Source: Candidatus Kuenenia hertensis (GTDB lineage: Bacteria > Planctomycetota > Brocadiia > Brocadiales > Brocadiaceae). From it: a stretch of DNA of 64,000 nt. The stretch covers positions 23,035 to 87,034 of the forward strand of contig SOET01000015.1 of the NCBI GenBank assembly GCA_021646465.1, written 5' to 3'. The translations under genes and the position numbers were made by a program. The stretch's first letter is position 1. The number at the start of each line of letters is the position of its first letter. This document shows positions 8,290 through 18,935 of the stretch, piece by piece. Below the pieces are notes generated by a model. The model saw only the letters and a program-made list of their open reading frames with translations. It searched no databases and was not told the origin of the DNA.

Positions 8290-11200
8290 TTATGCTTTTT
8301 TCACTGCAGCGATCTTGCCTTTTTGTTTTTGCAATGCAGGGCTTGCTTTTGAGGTTGTCTGCCGTCTAAGCAATAACGGGGAGGCAATAAATATTGAAGA
8401 ATAAGTACCAACGATAATGCCCGTTAACATGACGAAGGAAAATCCATGAATCTCCGCACCTCCAAGAAAAAACAACGAAAACAATACGCCGATAGTTGTT
8501 AAACTTGTCAACACAGTACGACTCAATGTCTGGTTAATGCTGTCGTTAATTATTTGAGCGTTTAATATCTTTCCGTGTCCGCCCATGTTCTCCCGTATCC
8601 TGTCAAAAACAATTATCGTATCGTTCAGTGAATATCCTACCACGGTAAGAAATGCAGCAACCATTGCGCTGTCGATTTTCATGTTGCCAAACAGATAATC
8701 TGCCATTGCAACAACTCCCAAGGTAACAAGGATATCATGAATAACTGCAATAATTGCCGCTGAACCAAACCTGAAATCACCAAATCGAAACCAGACGTAA
8801 AATATTGTTACAGCACATGCAAAGAAAACGCCCAAAATAGCACGGCTCTTCATTTCATCTGCCACGGTAGACCCGATGCTGACAATCCTCTTCAGCGGAG
8901 ACGGAATTATAAAAGCTTTTTTAATATCTTCTTTTATCAATCCAATGTTTTGTTGTTCGTTGAAGGCTATCGTAACAGTTTGGTATTCCTTGTCCATTGC
9001 AAGATTTCCCACCAGCATCTCTCTATAACCTGCGGAGGTTAATACCTTCTCTATCGTTTCCTTGCGGAGGGGCTTCGATAAAACCATGTTAAACCTGAAG
9101 TCTCCCGCTTCCTGAAAGGTCACATTTATTTTTTCTTCGTACAGGTTGTCTTTGAATCTATTTATAATGTCCTCTCTAATTTTTCCCTGTATTTTTTCTG
9201 CACTCAGCGGTTTCAACTGGATTGCAAATGTTTGCGCCGGCGCATTCAGGGTATAAATGCTTTTCACCGCATTTTTAATCTCCCTGATTTTACCTACCAT
9301 GCTTATAAAATCTGATTTACTGATTTTTTCTTTCAATTCCACGCTTACCGCAGCACCAGACTCATCGCAATAAACAATTGGCAAAGAAATCATTTCCTTA
9401 ACGGATTGCTTTATATTTTGCAAAACTGTTCTTGGCCCCTCAATTCTTAGTTTATTCGCAATGCTTCTTTCTTCATTCCCTTGTTGTTCAGTTACTTTAA
9501 CGTTGTCAAATCCCTTACCATTTAACTCGATATTTAACAGTACAGGATCGATCGGTTTGTTTGTATCAACCTCTATAAAAGGCACTGCCATTTGTGCCTG
9601 CAAACTTTCGGCAACATCTCCCAGAGCTATCCTGAATTCCTGAAATACAAGGCGGTCCTTCAGCCCCCTCACAATTGCACCGACTAAACGCAATCTCTCT
9701 TTTTCCTCATCAATCCCTGAAATATTTAATGAATATTTATTGGCAAGCGAATTAACCGGAGTTATTGATTCTATATCTTCTGCGCTATATCCTGCCTGTT
9801 TTAGTTTTTTCTGCACTGTCAATTCTTCTACCGGTGTTTGCAGCTTTAAATTAAAAATTGTCGGTTTTATAAAATCAATATCTTGAAATAATTCTGTTTC
9901 GCCAAATGCATTGCTTATATCAGCACTGATCTTTTGTTTTTCTTTTTCATCGCTCAGATCTTTAATCCTTATGCCAAACTCATCCGCCTTTGAAACAAAC
10001 TGAGTTAATTTATCTCCGGCCCATATGCTCTGCACCTCTGCTTCATCATAACCAGTATCTTTTAGTGACGTTCTAATAAAACCAGGGGTTGTTTCATTCT
10101 TCAGGTGTAAATGTACCAACGTCCCACCGGTAAAATCGATGTCATACTTTTTGTTTCCCCGAAAACCAAAAAAAGTCATTCCTCCGATAACCACTATTCC
10201 GGAAATAATAAATAAGATATACCGCATATTCAGGAATTTGATGTTTGACACACCAATTATCCTTAGCATAGAAAAACTCTTAATCCATTTGAAATCCATA
10301 AAGAGTTCATATATTGTTCTCGTTACAAATATTGCGGTAAACAAGTTTATTATCAAACCGATAATCAATGTCCATGCAAAACCTTTTACAGGTCCGGTAC
10401 CGACGGATGCAAGAATTATACCAGTAATTAATGTCGTAATATTAGAATCGAAAATTGCGGAAAACGCCTTTTGGTATCCTGCTTTTACCGCCGTTCGAAT
10501 AGGTTTCCCCTTTGCTCTTTCTTCGCGGATTCTCTCATAAATAAGCACATTTGCATCGAAACCCATTCCTATCATGAGTACCAAACCGGCTATTCCGGGA
10601 AGCGTCATTGTTGCGTTCAATAATGCCATTGTCCCGATGATCAAAAACACATTCAACGCATTCGCAAAATTTGCAACCCATCCTATGCCCAAATAATAAA
10701 TCCCCATAAACAGAACGCAAAAGATTCCTCCGATGATACCAGCCATTAGCCCTTTATTAATGGAATCCCTTCCCAGACTCGGCCCCACCATAGTTTCCAT
10801 CTCCAGCTCCAGGTCTGCCGGGAGGCTTCCTGCCCTCATTGTTGCTATAAGTTCGTTCACCTCGTCCTGCGTAAAGTTGCCTTCGATGATTCCTTTTCCC
10901 GGAATACGGTCGCGTATTGTTGGTGCGGAATATAAAATTCCATCTAAAATAATTGCCAGCGGTTTGCCAATGTTTCTTTCAGTAATTTGTCCGAATTTCG
11001 CTTTCCCTACAGCATCAAACTCAAAACCGACTACGGGCTCTATGTCTTTTCTGTCAGAATATATCCTGGATAAATGTTCCCCCGTAATTTCTGTTGTGTT
11101 TCGCACGAGAAACCATTTTCCTTCCTCTCCCTCTTCGCCCTTACGTTTCCGCATCCAGTGTTTGTAATATCCGGAAACTTTTTTGCCTTCCATTGCATCT

Positions 11201-11763
11201 TTATATTCGGTGCTGTCCGAGCTTGCTGCCAGCCGGAACTCCAGTTTCCCCAGCCTGGTTATACGGTTTTTTAAACTTTCCGTTTCATCTCTTGTCGCTC
11301 CGGGTACCTGGATAAGTATCCTCCGATGACCCTGCTCCTGGATCCTGTATTCCATCACTCCCTGCGGGTCAATCCTCTTTTTTAATACCTCAATAATTTC
11401 TTTCGTAATACCGGGACGGTCTTCCCTGTCTTCCACGCGAACCTTATACAGCAGTTCCGAACCGCCTTTAAGGTCCAGTCCAAGTTTCACCTTTCCCTTT
11501 GTAAAATATTCTACGCTCTTAGTACGTATTTTTTTGCCGTCTTTGCCAACTTCCTCGCCGATGATCGTTTCACGGATAATAGGATTCGTTACCAAAAAAT
11601 TTGCCCAGGATTTCTCTACTGTTTTGCTTTCAATAACATTGCCATCTACTTCTTTTACCAACTCTCTCTTTAAGACCTTTTCCGCTGGTGGATACAAGAT
11701 CATAAATCCAATAGCAATAACTATCACAATGAGAGGTATCTTCCACCTTAAGTTTTTTCCCAT
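8290..11763 (-). CDS. secDF: SecD-SecF fusion protein translocase subunit with an expanded second periplasmic domain
   Basis: This 1157-residue fusion supplies both proton-driven accessory subunits of Sec translocation. The SecD half (1 to about 500) has VKLGLDLKGGSELLY, the FTQDEVNELIATMRAGSLP segment, and a six-helix RND domain with GFDANVLIYERIREE. The SecF half begins near residue 505 with a membrane helix and YDIDFTGGTLVHL, and ends with a second RND domain (VGYSLNDTIIVFDRIREN). Between them the second periplasmic region spans some 400 residues instead of about 100 in ordinary SecF, with repeated small alpha/beta units (for example LKQAGYSAEDIESI, LNGKGFDNVKV). This accounts for the great length. 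yajC and tgt lie upstream in the classical sec order. Confidence 0.93.
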   Translation of the reverse strand: MGKNLRWKIPLIVIVIAIGFMILYPPAEKVLKRELVKEVDGNVIESKTVEKSWANFLVTNPIIRETIIGEEVGKDGKKIRTKSVEYFTKGKVKLGLDLKGGSELLYKVRVEDREDRPGITKEIIEVLKKRIDPQGVMEYRIQEQGHRRILIQVPGATRDETESLKNRITRLGKLEFRLAASSDSTEYKDAMEGKKVSGYYKHWMRKRKGEEGEEGKWFLVRNTTEITGEHLSRIYSDRKDIEPVVGFEFDAVGKAKFGQITERNIGKPLAIILDGILYSAPTIRDRIPGKGIIEGNFTQDEVNELIATMRAGSLPADLELEMETMVGPSLGRDSINKGLMAGIIGGIFCVLFMGIYYLGIGWVANFANALNVFLIIGTMALLNATMTLPGIAGLVLMIGMGFDANVLIYERIREERAKGKPIRTAVKAGYQKAFSAIFDSNITTLITGIILASVGTGPVKGFAWTLIIGLIINLFTAIFVTRTIYELFMDFKWIKSFSMLRIIGVSNIKFLNMRYILFIISGIVVIGGMTFFGFRGNKKYDIDFTGGTLVHLHLKNETTPGFIRTSLKDTGYDEAEVQSIWAGDKLTQFVSKADEFGIRIKDLSDEKEKQKISADISNAFGETELFQDIDFIKPTIFNLKLQTPVEELTVQKKLKQAGYSAEDIESITPVNSLANKYSLNISGIDEEKERLRLVGAIVRGLKDRLVFQEFRIALGDVAESLQAQMAVPFIEVDTNKPIDPVLLNIELNGKGFDNVKVTEQQGNEERSIANKLRIEGPRTVLQNIKQSVKEMISLPIVYCDESGAAVSVELKEKISKSDFISMVGKIREIKNAVKSIYTLNAPAQTFAIQLKPLSAEKIQGKIREDIINRFKDNLYEEKINVTFQEAGDFRFNMVLSKPLRKETIEKVLTSAGYREMLVGNLAMDKEYQTVTIAFNEQQNIGLIKEDIKKAFIIPSPLKRIVSIGSTVADEMKSRAILGVFFACAVTIFYVWFRFGDFRFGSAAIIAVIHDILVTLGVVAMADYLFGNMKIDSAMVAAFLTVVGYSLNDTIIVFDRIRENMGGHGKILNAQIINDSINQTLSRTVLTSLTTIGVLFSLFFLGGAEIHGFSFVMLTGIIVGTYSSIFIASPLLLRRQTTSKASPALQKQKGKIAAVKKA

Positions 11764-11849
11764 TTCCGTTCCCGTCTCCTCAAACGGCTCCCTTTCCGTT
11801 GTTCATATGTTCATAAAAATTTTTTCAAATCCACACAAAAGTTACAGAA

Positions 11850-12239
11850 CTATTTCTTTCCCTTACTTTCGTTCTCTTTACTTTCTGACGCTACCGTCTC
11901 CGCTTCTCCTTCATCTGCATCATCATGTGAAACCTCTAATACTGTAGCAATCGAATTCCTGTCCACTTTAATCTTAACGTCTTTTGAATCATCCACCCGA
12001 ACAATCACCTCATTTTCCCTCACAGAGGTAACTACGCCATGAATTCCACCGGCAGTAACAACCCTATCATTCTTTCTTACTCTGGCCAATAACGCCTTAC
12101 GCTCCTTTTCCTTTTTCTTTTGAGGTCTGAGTATTAAAAAATACATTACCACAAACATAAGTATGAATGGAAGCAATAAAGACATCATTCCACCAGGAGA
12201 CCCTTTTCCCTGTCCTGTCGCCTGCAATAAAAAAAACAT
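11850..12239 (-). CDS. yajC: YajC, preprotein translocase accessory subunit
   Basis: A 129-residue small membrane protein with one N-terminal membrane segment (SLLLPFILMFVVMYFLIL) followed by the family signature RPQKKKEKERKALLARVRKNDRVVTAGGIHG. YajC binds SecDF and SecYEG. A perfect AAGGAGG lies just upstream of the ATG at 12239. Its place between tgt and secDF is the conserved bacterial order tgt-yajC-secD-secF. The C-terminal tail, rich in Glu, Ser and Lys, is longer than in Escherichia coli. Confidence 0.95.
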   Translation of the reverse strand: MFFLLQATGQGKGSPGGMMSLLLPFILMFVVMYFLILRPQKKKEKERKALLARVRKNDRVVTAGGIHGVVTSVRENEVIVRVDDSKDVKIKVDRNSIATVLEVSHDDADEGEAETVASESKENESKGKK

Positions 12240-12373
12240 AAAATTCCTCCTTACTATTAAAAAATTAACCGGACAATTTTTCTGTGAATCTCACATTGTG
12301 TGGCAAACACCGCCACACTCCTGCATATCTTCGCGGGTGCATAAATGCTTCTGAAAAAATTCCAGATACAATA

Positions 12374-13480
<1,107 letters not shown>

Positions 13481-13505
13481 TCACTTTTCCCCAAAAGATT
13501 GATTA

Positions 13506-14693
13506 TTAATACATCCGCATTAACTCACTTTTTGGATAATAATGCTCTAATATTTCTCTCCAATTAAAACCTTTTTTCGCCATTGTCTGTGCACCATATT
13601 GACAAAGCCCCACTCCATGTCCCCAGCCTTTTCCGGAAAAGGAAATGCTATTACCATTGTTCTTTGCGGTAAATGCAGTGCTATATAAATTATTCGGTCC
13701 GACGAGCAGCCTAAATCCGTTTGCGTTCATCCGTTCTTTCCCGTTTGCACCTGCAATTTCTACCTCCGAACCATGGTTGCCCGGGCCAGGATTTATCGCC
13801 TTAACAGAAATGATGCCAGAAATCCTTCCGTTTACTTTTTTTAATTTATGTACTATTGCGGACTTCTCAATATTCACTTTCCAGTTGTAATATTTTGAAT
13901 TATTACAATACCCACATTTAACTCCTGCAAGAGGAGGCAGCTTTTCCTTGCCAAATACCAAGTTGACGTCTTCTGTATGCCCGCCGCATGTACTGTGAAA
14001 ATATGCAGAAAATATCTCACCATTATATGTCATAACAATGCCTGCCGTATCTTGTATAATTTTTCTGCTTTTCGCAGTTTCTCCGAGCATACCTTTATAT
14101 GCAAGCTCCGACTTGTCTAAATGATACGATTCGTTTTTTTTGGCCTTCCTTTTGCTTTCTACATACGTTCTTATGGCTACCGCCTGAGAACGTAATGCCT
14201 CTTCCTCCCATGCATTTGGCATTTCACATCCAATCACACCCGCTACAAAATTTTCAATCTCAGTTTCTTCGATAACCGAAAATTTTTTGTCTATTTGCTG
14301 TAATATCCGGATATCGCCGCGATAGAGAACCGTATTTACTTCAATACCGCTATCCTCTAAATTTTTAATTCTTAGCTCGCTATTGTAATAACTCCTGTCT
14401 CCAATGTAAATCCGGCCATTTTCAATATAGACTGTAGTTTTGTCTAACTTTATCCCCTGATCTATTATATTGGATAAACTCCCCAAAATTTGATAGCGGC
14501 CATTCACCGCTAACGTTATTTTTGCTGCTCTGTCTATAAGGAGTATCCTGACATTGGAAGTTGTGTCTGCCCGGGAGATATAATCTCTTGCCCCGTCTCT
14601 TATTTTTGTAACATCCCTCTTACATGAAAGAGGGATGACCGTCATAATAAACGGCACAACAAACATTACCGTTATGTAGAGTGTTTTGCCCAT
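13506..14693 (-). CDS. SpoIID/LytB-domain exported protein (amidase-enhancer family)
   Basis: A 395-residue protein. The SpoIID domain is recognised by the NFVAGVIGCEMPNAW..EALRSQAVAIRTYV block, YFHSTCGGHTEDV, and the C-terminal FSGKGWGHGVGLCQYGAQTMA. In Bacillus this family contains a lytic transglycosylase and the LytB amidase enhancer. The N-terminus has a hydrophobic segment ending in PLSC (Cys 24), an imperfect lipobox, so it is probably an exported or lipid-anchored murein-acting protein. I chose ATG 14693; an in-frame ATG at 14759 would add 22 residues ahead of the signal sequence. It sits between queH and tgt. Confidence 0.85.
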   Translation of the reverse strand: MGKTLYITVMFVVPFIMTVIPLSCKRDVTKIRDGARDYISRADTTSNVRILLIDRAAKITLAVNGRYQILGSLSNIIDQGIKLDKTTVYIENGRIYIGDRSYYNSELRIKNLEDSGIEVNTVLYRGDIRILQQIDKKFSVIEETEIENFVAGVIGCEMPNAWEEEALRSQAVAIRTYVESKRKAKKNESYHLDKSELAYKGMLGETAKSRKIIQDTAGIVMTYNGEIFSAYFHSTCGGHTEDVNLVFGKEKLPPLAGVKCGYCNNSKYYNWKVNIEKSAIVHKLKKVNGRISGIISVKAINPGPGNHGSEVEIAGANGKERMNANGFRLLVGPNNLYSTAFTAKNNGNSISFSGKGWGHGVGLCQYGAQTMAKKGFNWREILEHYYPKSELMRMY

Positions 14694-14800
14694 GATTTTA
14701 TACAAAAAATATATTTTTCCATACCGAACGCCTTTGTATAAGCAAATACACTTTCGCAATAATCAACTCTGCATCATAAAAAGCAAAAATGTGGATTATG

Positions 14801-15436
14801 TTATTCAGCACAATCGCATATTCCTGCCCCGCTTTTTACCTGTAACTCCTCAGAGGCGCCTTCTTCTTGCCTGAATTGAGGATTATTCCCCTTATATAAC
14901 TCTCTGGTCGTATCGATGTACCTTTCATATTCACTGAAAATGCATCCACAATAACCCTGACGGTAAATCATATTTTTTCGCGCAATTTCATTGCTATGCT
15001 CAGATAAATAACGATAATCACGATACAAAAACGCTATCTCTTTTTCCTTTGATAATTTTTCACAAATTTCTTTTAATTGTTCATGGTTCTGATATCTGCT
15101 GAATAACATTGTGGAGGTAAACGCATCAAATGTATGTTTTTTTGCATATGCAGCGGCAGAATCAAGCCGCATGGCATAACAATCTGCACAACGGTTGTTT
15201 CCCTCATAATTCACATTTTTCAAAAAATCCCTCAATCCATATTCTTCATTAAAAATTATTTTTATTGGATTTTTTTCCTGAAAAACACGCAACGCCTTTA
15301 TTCTTCGCCGAAACTCAAGTAATGGATGGATATTCGGGTTATAAAAAAAACCGGTAACCGCAAAACCTTCTTTTTTCAGTTCACTGAGAGGCGCACACAG
15401 ACAACAGGCGCAACAGATATGTAATAATAGCTGCAT
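14801..15436 (-). CDS. queH: Epoxyqueuosine reductase QueH
   Basis: A 211-residue protein of the former DUF208 family, the last step of queuosine synthesis and a non-homologous replacement of QueG. The diagnostic Cys sets are all there: HICCACCLCAP at the N-terminus, RCADCYAMRL in the middle and YCGCIFSEYER toward the end; they bind a 4Fe-4S cluster and a nearby metal. Length is ordinary. It sits two genes upstream of tgt and 9 bases downstream of ruvB, so the transcript combines recombination and tRNA modification genes. Confidence 0.9.
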   Translation of the reverse strand: MQLLLHICCACCLCAPLSELKKEGFAVTGFFYNPNIHPLLEFRRRIKALRVFQEKNPIKIIFNEEYGLRDFLKNVNYEGNNRCADCYAMRLDSAAAYAKKHTFDAFTSTMLFSRYQNHEQLKEICEKLSKEKEIAFLYRDYRYLSEHSNEIARKNMIYRQGYCGCIFSEYERYIDTTRELYKGNNPQFRQEEGASEELQVKSGAGICDCAE

Positions 15437-15445
15437 ATTTATTTC

Positions 15446-16465
15446 TTAAAACAATTTTTTTTGTGCGGGCATTTGTTTATGAATCCCAAGATGATCGTAT
15501 GTCTGTTTTGTAGCAATTCTTCCCCGCGGTGTTTTTTCCAGATAGCCCTTTTGAATCAGGAAAGATTCATACACTTCTTCTATAGTATCTTCCTGCTCAT
15601 TAACAGACACTGCTATCGTTTTTAATCCAATAGGGCCACCGCCATTTTTTACTACAGTTTGCAAAATCTTACGGTCCATTTCGCATAAACCATTTTCATC
15701 TATACCTAACATCTCCAATCCCCTAAGCGCTATTTGCTCATTTATCACATCATTCCCCCTCACTTGAGCAACATCCCGGATTCTCCGTAAAAATCTGTTC
15801 GCGATTCTCGGTGTACCCCGGGAACGCTTTGCTATTACTTCTGCTCCTTTATCCTCTATTGATATAGCAAGTTTACGCGCAGAATTACATACAATTTTAT
15901 ATAAATCTTCCCAGGGATAAAATTCCAGTTTCTCAAGTACCCCAAACCGTGATCGTAACGGCGCCGTTAGCAATCCCTCCCGGGTAGTGGAGCCAATGAG
16001 CGTAAACTTTTGAAGATTTATTTTCACAGACCTCGCCTTAGGTCCCTGGTCAATAATTATATCAATGGAAAAATCTTCCATTGCAGAATATAAATATTCT
16101 TCTACCGTTGTATTTAAACGATGAATCTCATCGATAAAAAGAATTTCACCCAGCTGTAAATTGGTTAAAATGCCTGCAAGATCTACAGGTTTATCCAATA
16201 TGGGACCAGAAGTCGTTCTGATTGCCGTATTCGTTTCACTTGCAACAATTTGCGATAACGTTGTTTTGCCTAATCCAGGCGGGCCTGAAAACAGGATATG
16301 ATCAAGTGGTTCACCCCTCTTTTTTGCAGCCTCTATATAAATAAGCAAGTTTTCCTTTACACGATCTTGTCCTATAAAATCACTGAATCTCTTTGGTCTA
16401 AGTGTAAGATCGAGATTATTATCTTCAAGAACTGCGGAAGAAGACAAGACCCCTTCATTTACCAT
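15446..16465 (-). CDS. ruvB: Holliday junction branch-migration ATPase RuvB
   Basis: The 339-residue AAA+ motor drives Holliday junction migration with RuvA. Evidence: LRPKRFSDFIGQDRVKENL, Walker A GPPGLGKTTL, Walker B LFIDEIHRL, the RuvB hairpin region and sensor-1 FTLIGSTTREGLL, arginine finger APLRSRFG, sensor-2 RGTPRIANRFLRRIRD and the winged-helix C-terminus LEKTPRGRIAT. It lies 44 bases downstream of ruvA, as in most bacteria. No ruvC is present in the window. Confidence 0.97.
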   Translation of the reverse strand: MVNEGVLSSSAVLEDNNLDLTLRPKRFSDFIGQDRVKENLLIYIEAAKKRGEPLDHILFSGPPGLGKTTLSQIVASETNTAIRTTSGPILDKPVDLAGILTNLQLGEILFIDEIHRLNTTVEEYLYSAMEDFSIDIIIDQGPKARSVKINLQKFTLIGSTTREGLLTAPLRSRFGVLEKLEFYPWEDLYKIVCNSARKLAISIEDKGAEVIAKRSRGTPRIANRFLRRIRDVAQVRGNDVINEQIALRGLEMLGIDENGLCEMDRKILQTVVKNGGGPIGLKTIAVSVNEQEDTIEEVYESFLIQKGYLEKTPRGRIATKQTYDHLGIHKQMPAQKKLF

Positions 16466-16509
16466 GCTTAAATCCCTATATAGTGGACAGACATCACTTT
16501 CAACCTCTG

Positions 16510-17100
16510 TTATGTTTTGTATTTCAAGGCTTCCCTTATGAGAATTTCAATATTGTCAACCGTTTTTAACTTTTTTACTGCCTCGTTTACAGCGCTTTCC
16601 GCTACAGGCCTCCCGTATCCTAAAGAAATTAACGCCATAACCGCATCGGAGACAAACGTATTTTGTTTCCCATCCATTTCAAAGTCCATGGATGTTTTTA
16701 TCTCTTTAATGTCTTCCTTTAGTTCCAATACAATTCGTTCCGCCGTTTTTTTCCCAACGCCTTTGATTCGTGTCAAAGATTTTATATCTTCTCTGGCTAT
16801 TGCACTCTTAATATCGTTGACTGTACTGCCGGATAATATTGCAACTGCCATAGTCGGTCCAACACCATTTACTGACAATAATAGCTGAAACAACCCCTTT
16901 TCTTCTTCTGATGCAAATCCAAATAGCTTTATTCCTTCTTCTCTCAGAAACAACTGAGTATGAATTTTAACTTCGCCATGGCTGGGAATTTTTTCAAAGG
17001 TGGAGAGTGGAATGTGTAATAAATAACCAACGCCTGCAACTTCCAAGACCAACTTGGTAGGAGATTTACTGATCACTTGCCCCCGGATGTACTCTAACAT
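16510..17100 (-). CDS. ruvA: Holliday junction DNA-binding protein RuvA
   Basis: A 196-residue protein with the three RuvA regions: the N-terminal OB fold (MLEYIRGQVISKSPTKLVLE), the tandem helix-hairpin-helix pair (LLSVNGVGPTMAVAILS and LTRIKGVGKKTAERIVLEL) and a C-terminal helical domain that binds RuvB (DAVMALISLGYGRPVAESAV). Upstream of the ATG a GAAGGTG ribosome-binding site is visible. It is the first of the ruvA-ruvB-queH run. Confidence 0.97.
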   Translation of the reverse strand: MLEYIRGQVISKSPTKLVLEVAGVGYLLHIPLSTFEKIPSHGEVKIHTQLFLREEGIKLFGFASEEEKGLFQLLLSVNGVGPTMAVAILSGSTVNDIKSAIAREDIKSLTRIKGVGKKTAERIVLELKEDIKEIKTSMDFEMDGKQNTFVSDAVMALISLGYGRPVAESAVNEAVKKLKTVDNIEILIREALKYKT

Positions 17101-17345
17101 AGGAACACCTTCAGTAACACATTACTTAACATCCAGCATTATTCCCGCCTTTTTCGCGGTATTTACGCAATCCTGCCTCCTCCCGTTTTATTCCATCAGT
17201 TATACGCAGTATGCCTGTAGAGGGCTTTTATCTGTTAGTTTCTATAAAACTTTTACGATTGCATTTCTTTAGGAAAATAAAATGACTTTTGACCCGGCAT
17301 CAATACAGATTAAGCTAAAATGACTGGTTCAAATAATCTGCATAT

Positions 17346-18488
17346 TTAATCTTTTGTTTTTTTCGAGGCACCGGTCTTTTTGCCAAAGATTTTCTCGTTA
17401 TTATTACCTTCACCTGACTGGCCTAATTGCAAACCTTTTTGTGCCAATATTGCTTTTATTTCGTTAAGTGAAGTTTCCCCAAAATTTTTAAAAGTTAACA
17501 ATTCCGGTTCCGAAATTCTCGTCAGGTCTTTTAGCGTACGAATATTCATTTTTTCCAAACAATTCCTGCTTCGAACGGAAAGCTCAAAATCAGAAATCGG
17601 AATATTTAACACCTCACTTTCTTGTCCCTGCTTTTTCGAAGTCTCTTCATCAAAAAACATTTCCGAAGAAGACTTTGCACTTTTTAGGCAAAACCGTGCC
17701 CTTTCGTGTACCGGTTCCACATCTAAGACTGCTTCATAGCAAAAAATTGCATCATCATATTTCCCATTGTCCTCATATAATATCCCTAAATTCATATACG
17801 CATTTTTATAGGCAGGACTGAGCTTTACACACCGTTCATAGTATTCAATAGCAGAATCATCTTCCCCCTCCATGTCATAATTAAATGCCATTTGGAAAAG
17901 CGATTTCGCATGATTCGGATCAATTTGCAGCGCTCTCTCGTAATGTTCCATTGCTTCTTTATACATCCCCTGCGCTTCCAAACAATGCCCCCATTGATAC
18001 TGAAACTCGGCATTGTCGCCATGTGACTGTGAAAAATTTTTGATTATCTTTAATGCCTCATTGCTATCGCCTGCCAACCTTTTCGTTTCGGCAATATCCA
18101 TACAGATATCAAATTCATCCTCATCTGACTTTTTTGCACGTTCAAAACACTCTAATGCGTTTTTATAATCCCCCAACTCCTGATAACATTTTCCAAGGTA
18201 ATATGAACTTATTTTCCTCGTTTTTATTTCACTCAATAAGTCCACCGCCTCTTTTGTTTTCCCAATGATCCACGTACATATTCCCAGCAACAGCTTCAGG
18301 TCTTTCAGTTTCACACTATCCTTTTCTTTTTTTATCTTTTCCTCTAATGACTCTATCTTTTTATCAAAGACCTTTCTATTCTCTATCGAGCCTAAAACCT
18401 GGTGTTTTATCTCCTCAACAACCTCCCTTGAAATTGTTTCAGGATCAAGGAGCCTATTGATCTCCAGTTCAGATACTGTACCTGCCAT
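17346..18488 (-). CDS. TPR protein fused to an RNA polymerase alpha C-terminal domain
   Basis: This 380-residue protein has a coiled-coil-like N-terminal part (about 1-60), six or so tetratricopeptide repeats (about 70-260; for example AEFQYQWGHCLEAQGMYKEA, ALQIDPNHAKSLFQMAF), and a C-terminal domain (about 295-355) that reads as an RNA polymerase alpha-CTD: FELSVRSRNCLEKMNIRTL...FKNFGETSLNEIKAIL. Relative to E. coli alpha, the UP-element contacts R265, N268, C269, G296, S299 and E302 are kept and K298 is Thr. No alpha N-terminal domain exists, so this is not rpoA. TPR proteins with this domain occur in planctomycetes. It may bind DNA or transcription proteins. GGAG precedes the ATG. Confidence 0.85.
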   Translation of the reverse strand: MAGTVSELEINRLLDPETISREVVEEIKHQVLGSIENRKVFDKKIESLEEKIKKEKDSVKLKDLKLLLGICTWIIGKTKEAVDLLSEIKTRKISSYYLGKCYQELGDYKNALECFERAKKSDEDEFDICMDIAETKRLAGDSNEALKIIKNFSQSHGDNAEFQYQWGHCLEAQGMYKEAMEHYERALQIDPNHAKSLFQMAFNYDMEGEDDSAIEYYERCVKLSPAYKNAYMNLGILYEDNGKYDDAIFCYEAVLDVEPVHERARFCLKSAKSSSEMFFDEETSKKQGQESEVLNIPISDFELSVRSRNCLEKMNIRTLKDLTRISEPELLTFKNFGETSLNEIKAILAQKGLQLGQSGEGNNNEKIFGKKTGASKKTKD

Positions 18489-18935
18489 AATTACCGAATC
18501 TCCAACTATTTTGCTAAAATTCTCTTACTTAAAAGACTTTCTTTTAAGGTATTTAAGAGGTTGAGTTTAACAAACTTAAACTTTAAATTCAACTAAATTT
18601 TCAATCCGAAAATTTCGCCACAGATCAGCAAATAAACAAGTTATGTTCTGCGCTGAAAAAACCTTGAACGATCTTTTATCAAGCACTTAATTATTCCGTA
18701 CTAAAAAAATTTCATTTTTAAAATTTTTCACTTCCAAATAGCATTAGCAATATGTTATAAGTTAACCCATAATACTTTCTAAGTCTGTCCCTGCGTTCAC
18801 AAGCTTTCGTCTATTCGCCACAGCTTCCCCCGGCGTTATTACCGTAGCAACCATTTTTCCCCGATTATTTCTGTAAAGATTTCTGTTTTCAAAATAATAA
18901 AAAAAGGGCTTTGTTTTTCATTTTTAATAGTGTAA
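18489..18935. other. Intergenic region between divergent genes, nothing recognised
   Basis: About 450 bases of A+T-rich DNA separate the divergently transcribed TPR/alpha-CTD gene and the membrane-protein gene. It must hold both promoters, but I see no convincing promoter pair, RNA gene, hairpin repeat or coding remnant. Confidence 0.6.

Noticed and set aside
17346..18488. RNA polymerase alpha subunit (rpoA)
   Set aside because: Only the C-terminal domain matches; the N-terminal dimerisation domain is absent and replaced by TPR units.
18489..18935. Possible small RNA or tRNA gene in the gap
   Set aside because: No cloverleaf, conserved T-loop sequence or strong stem with terminator could be found by eye.
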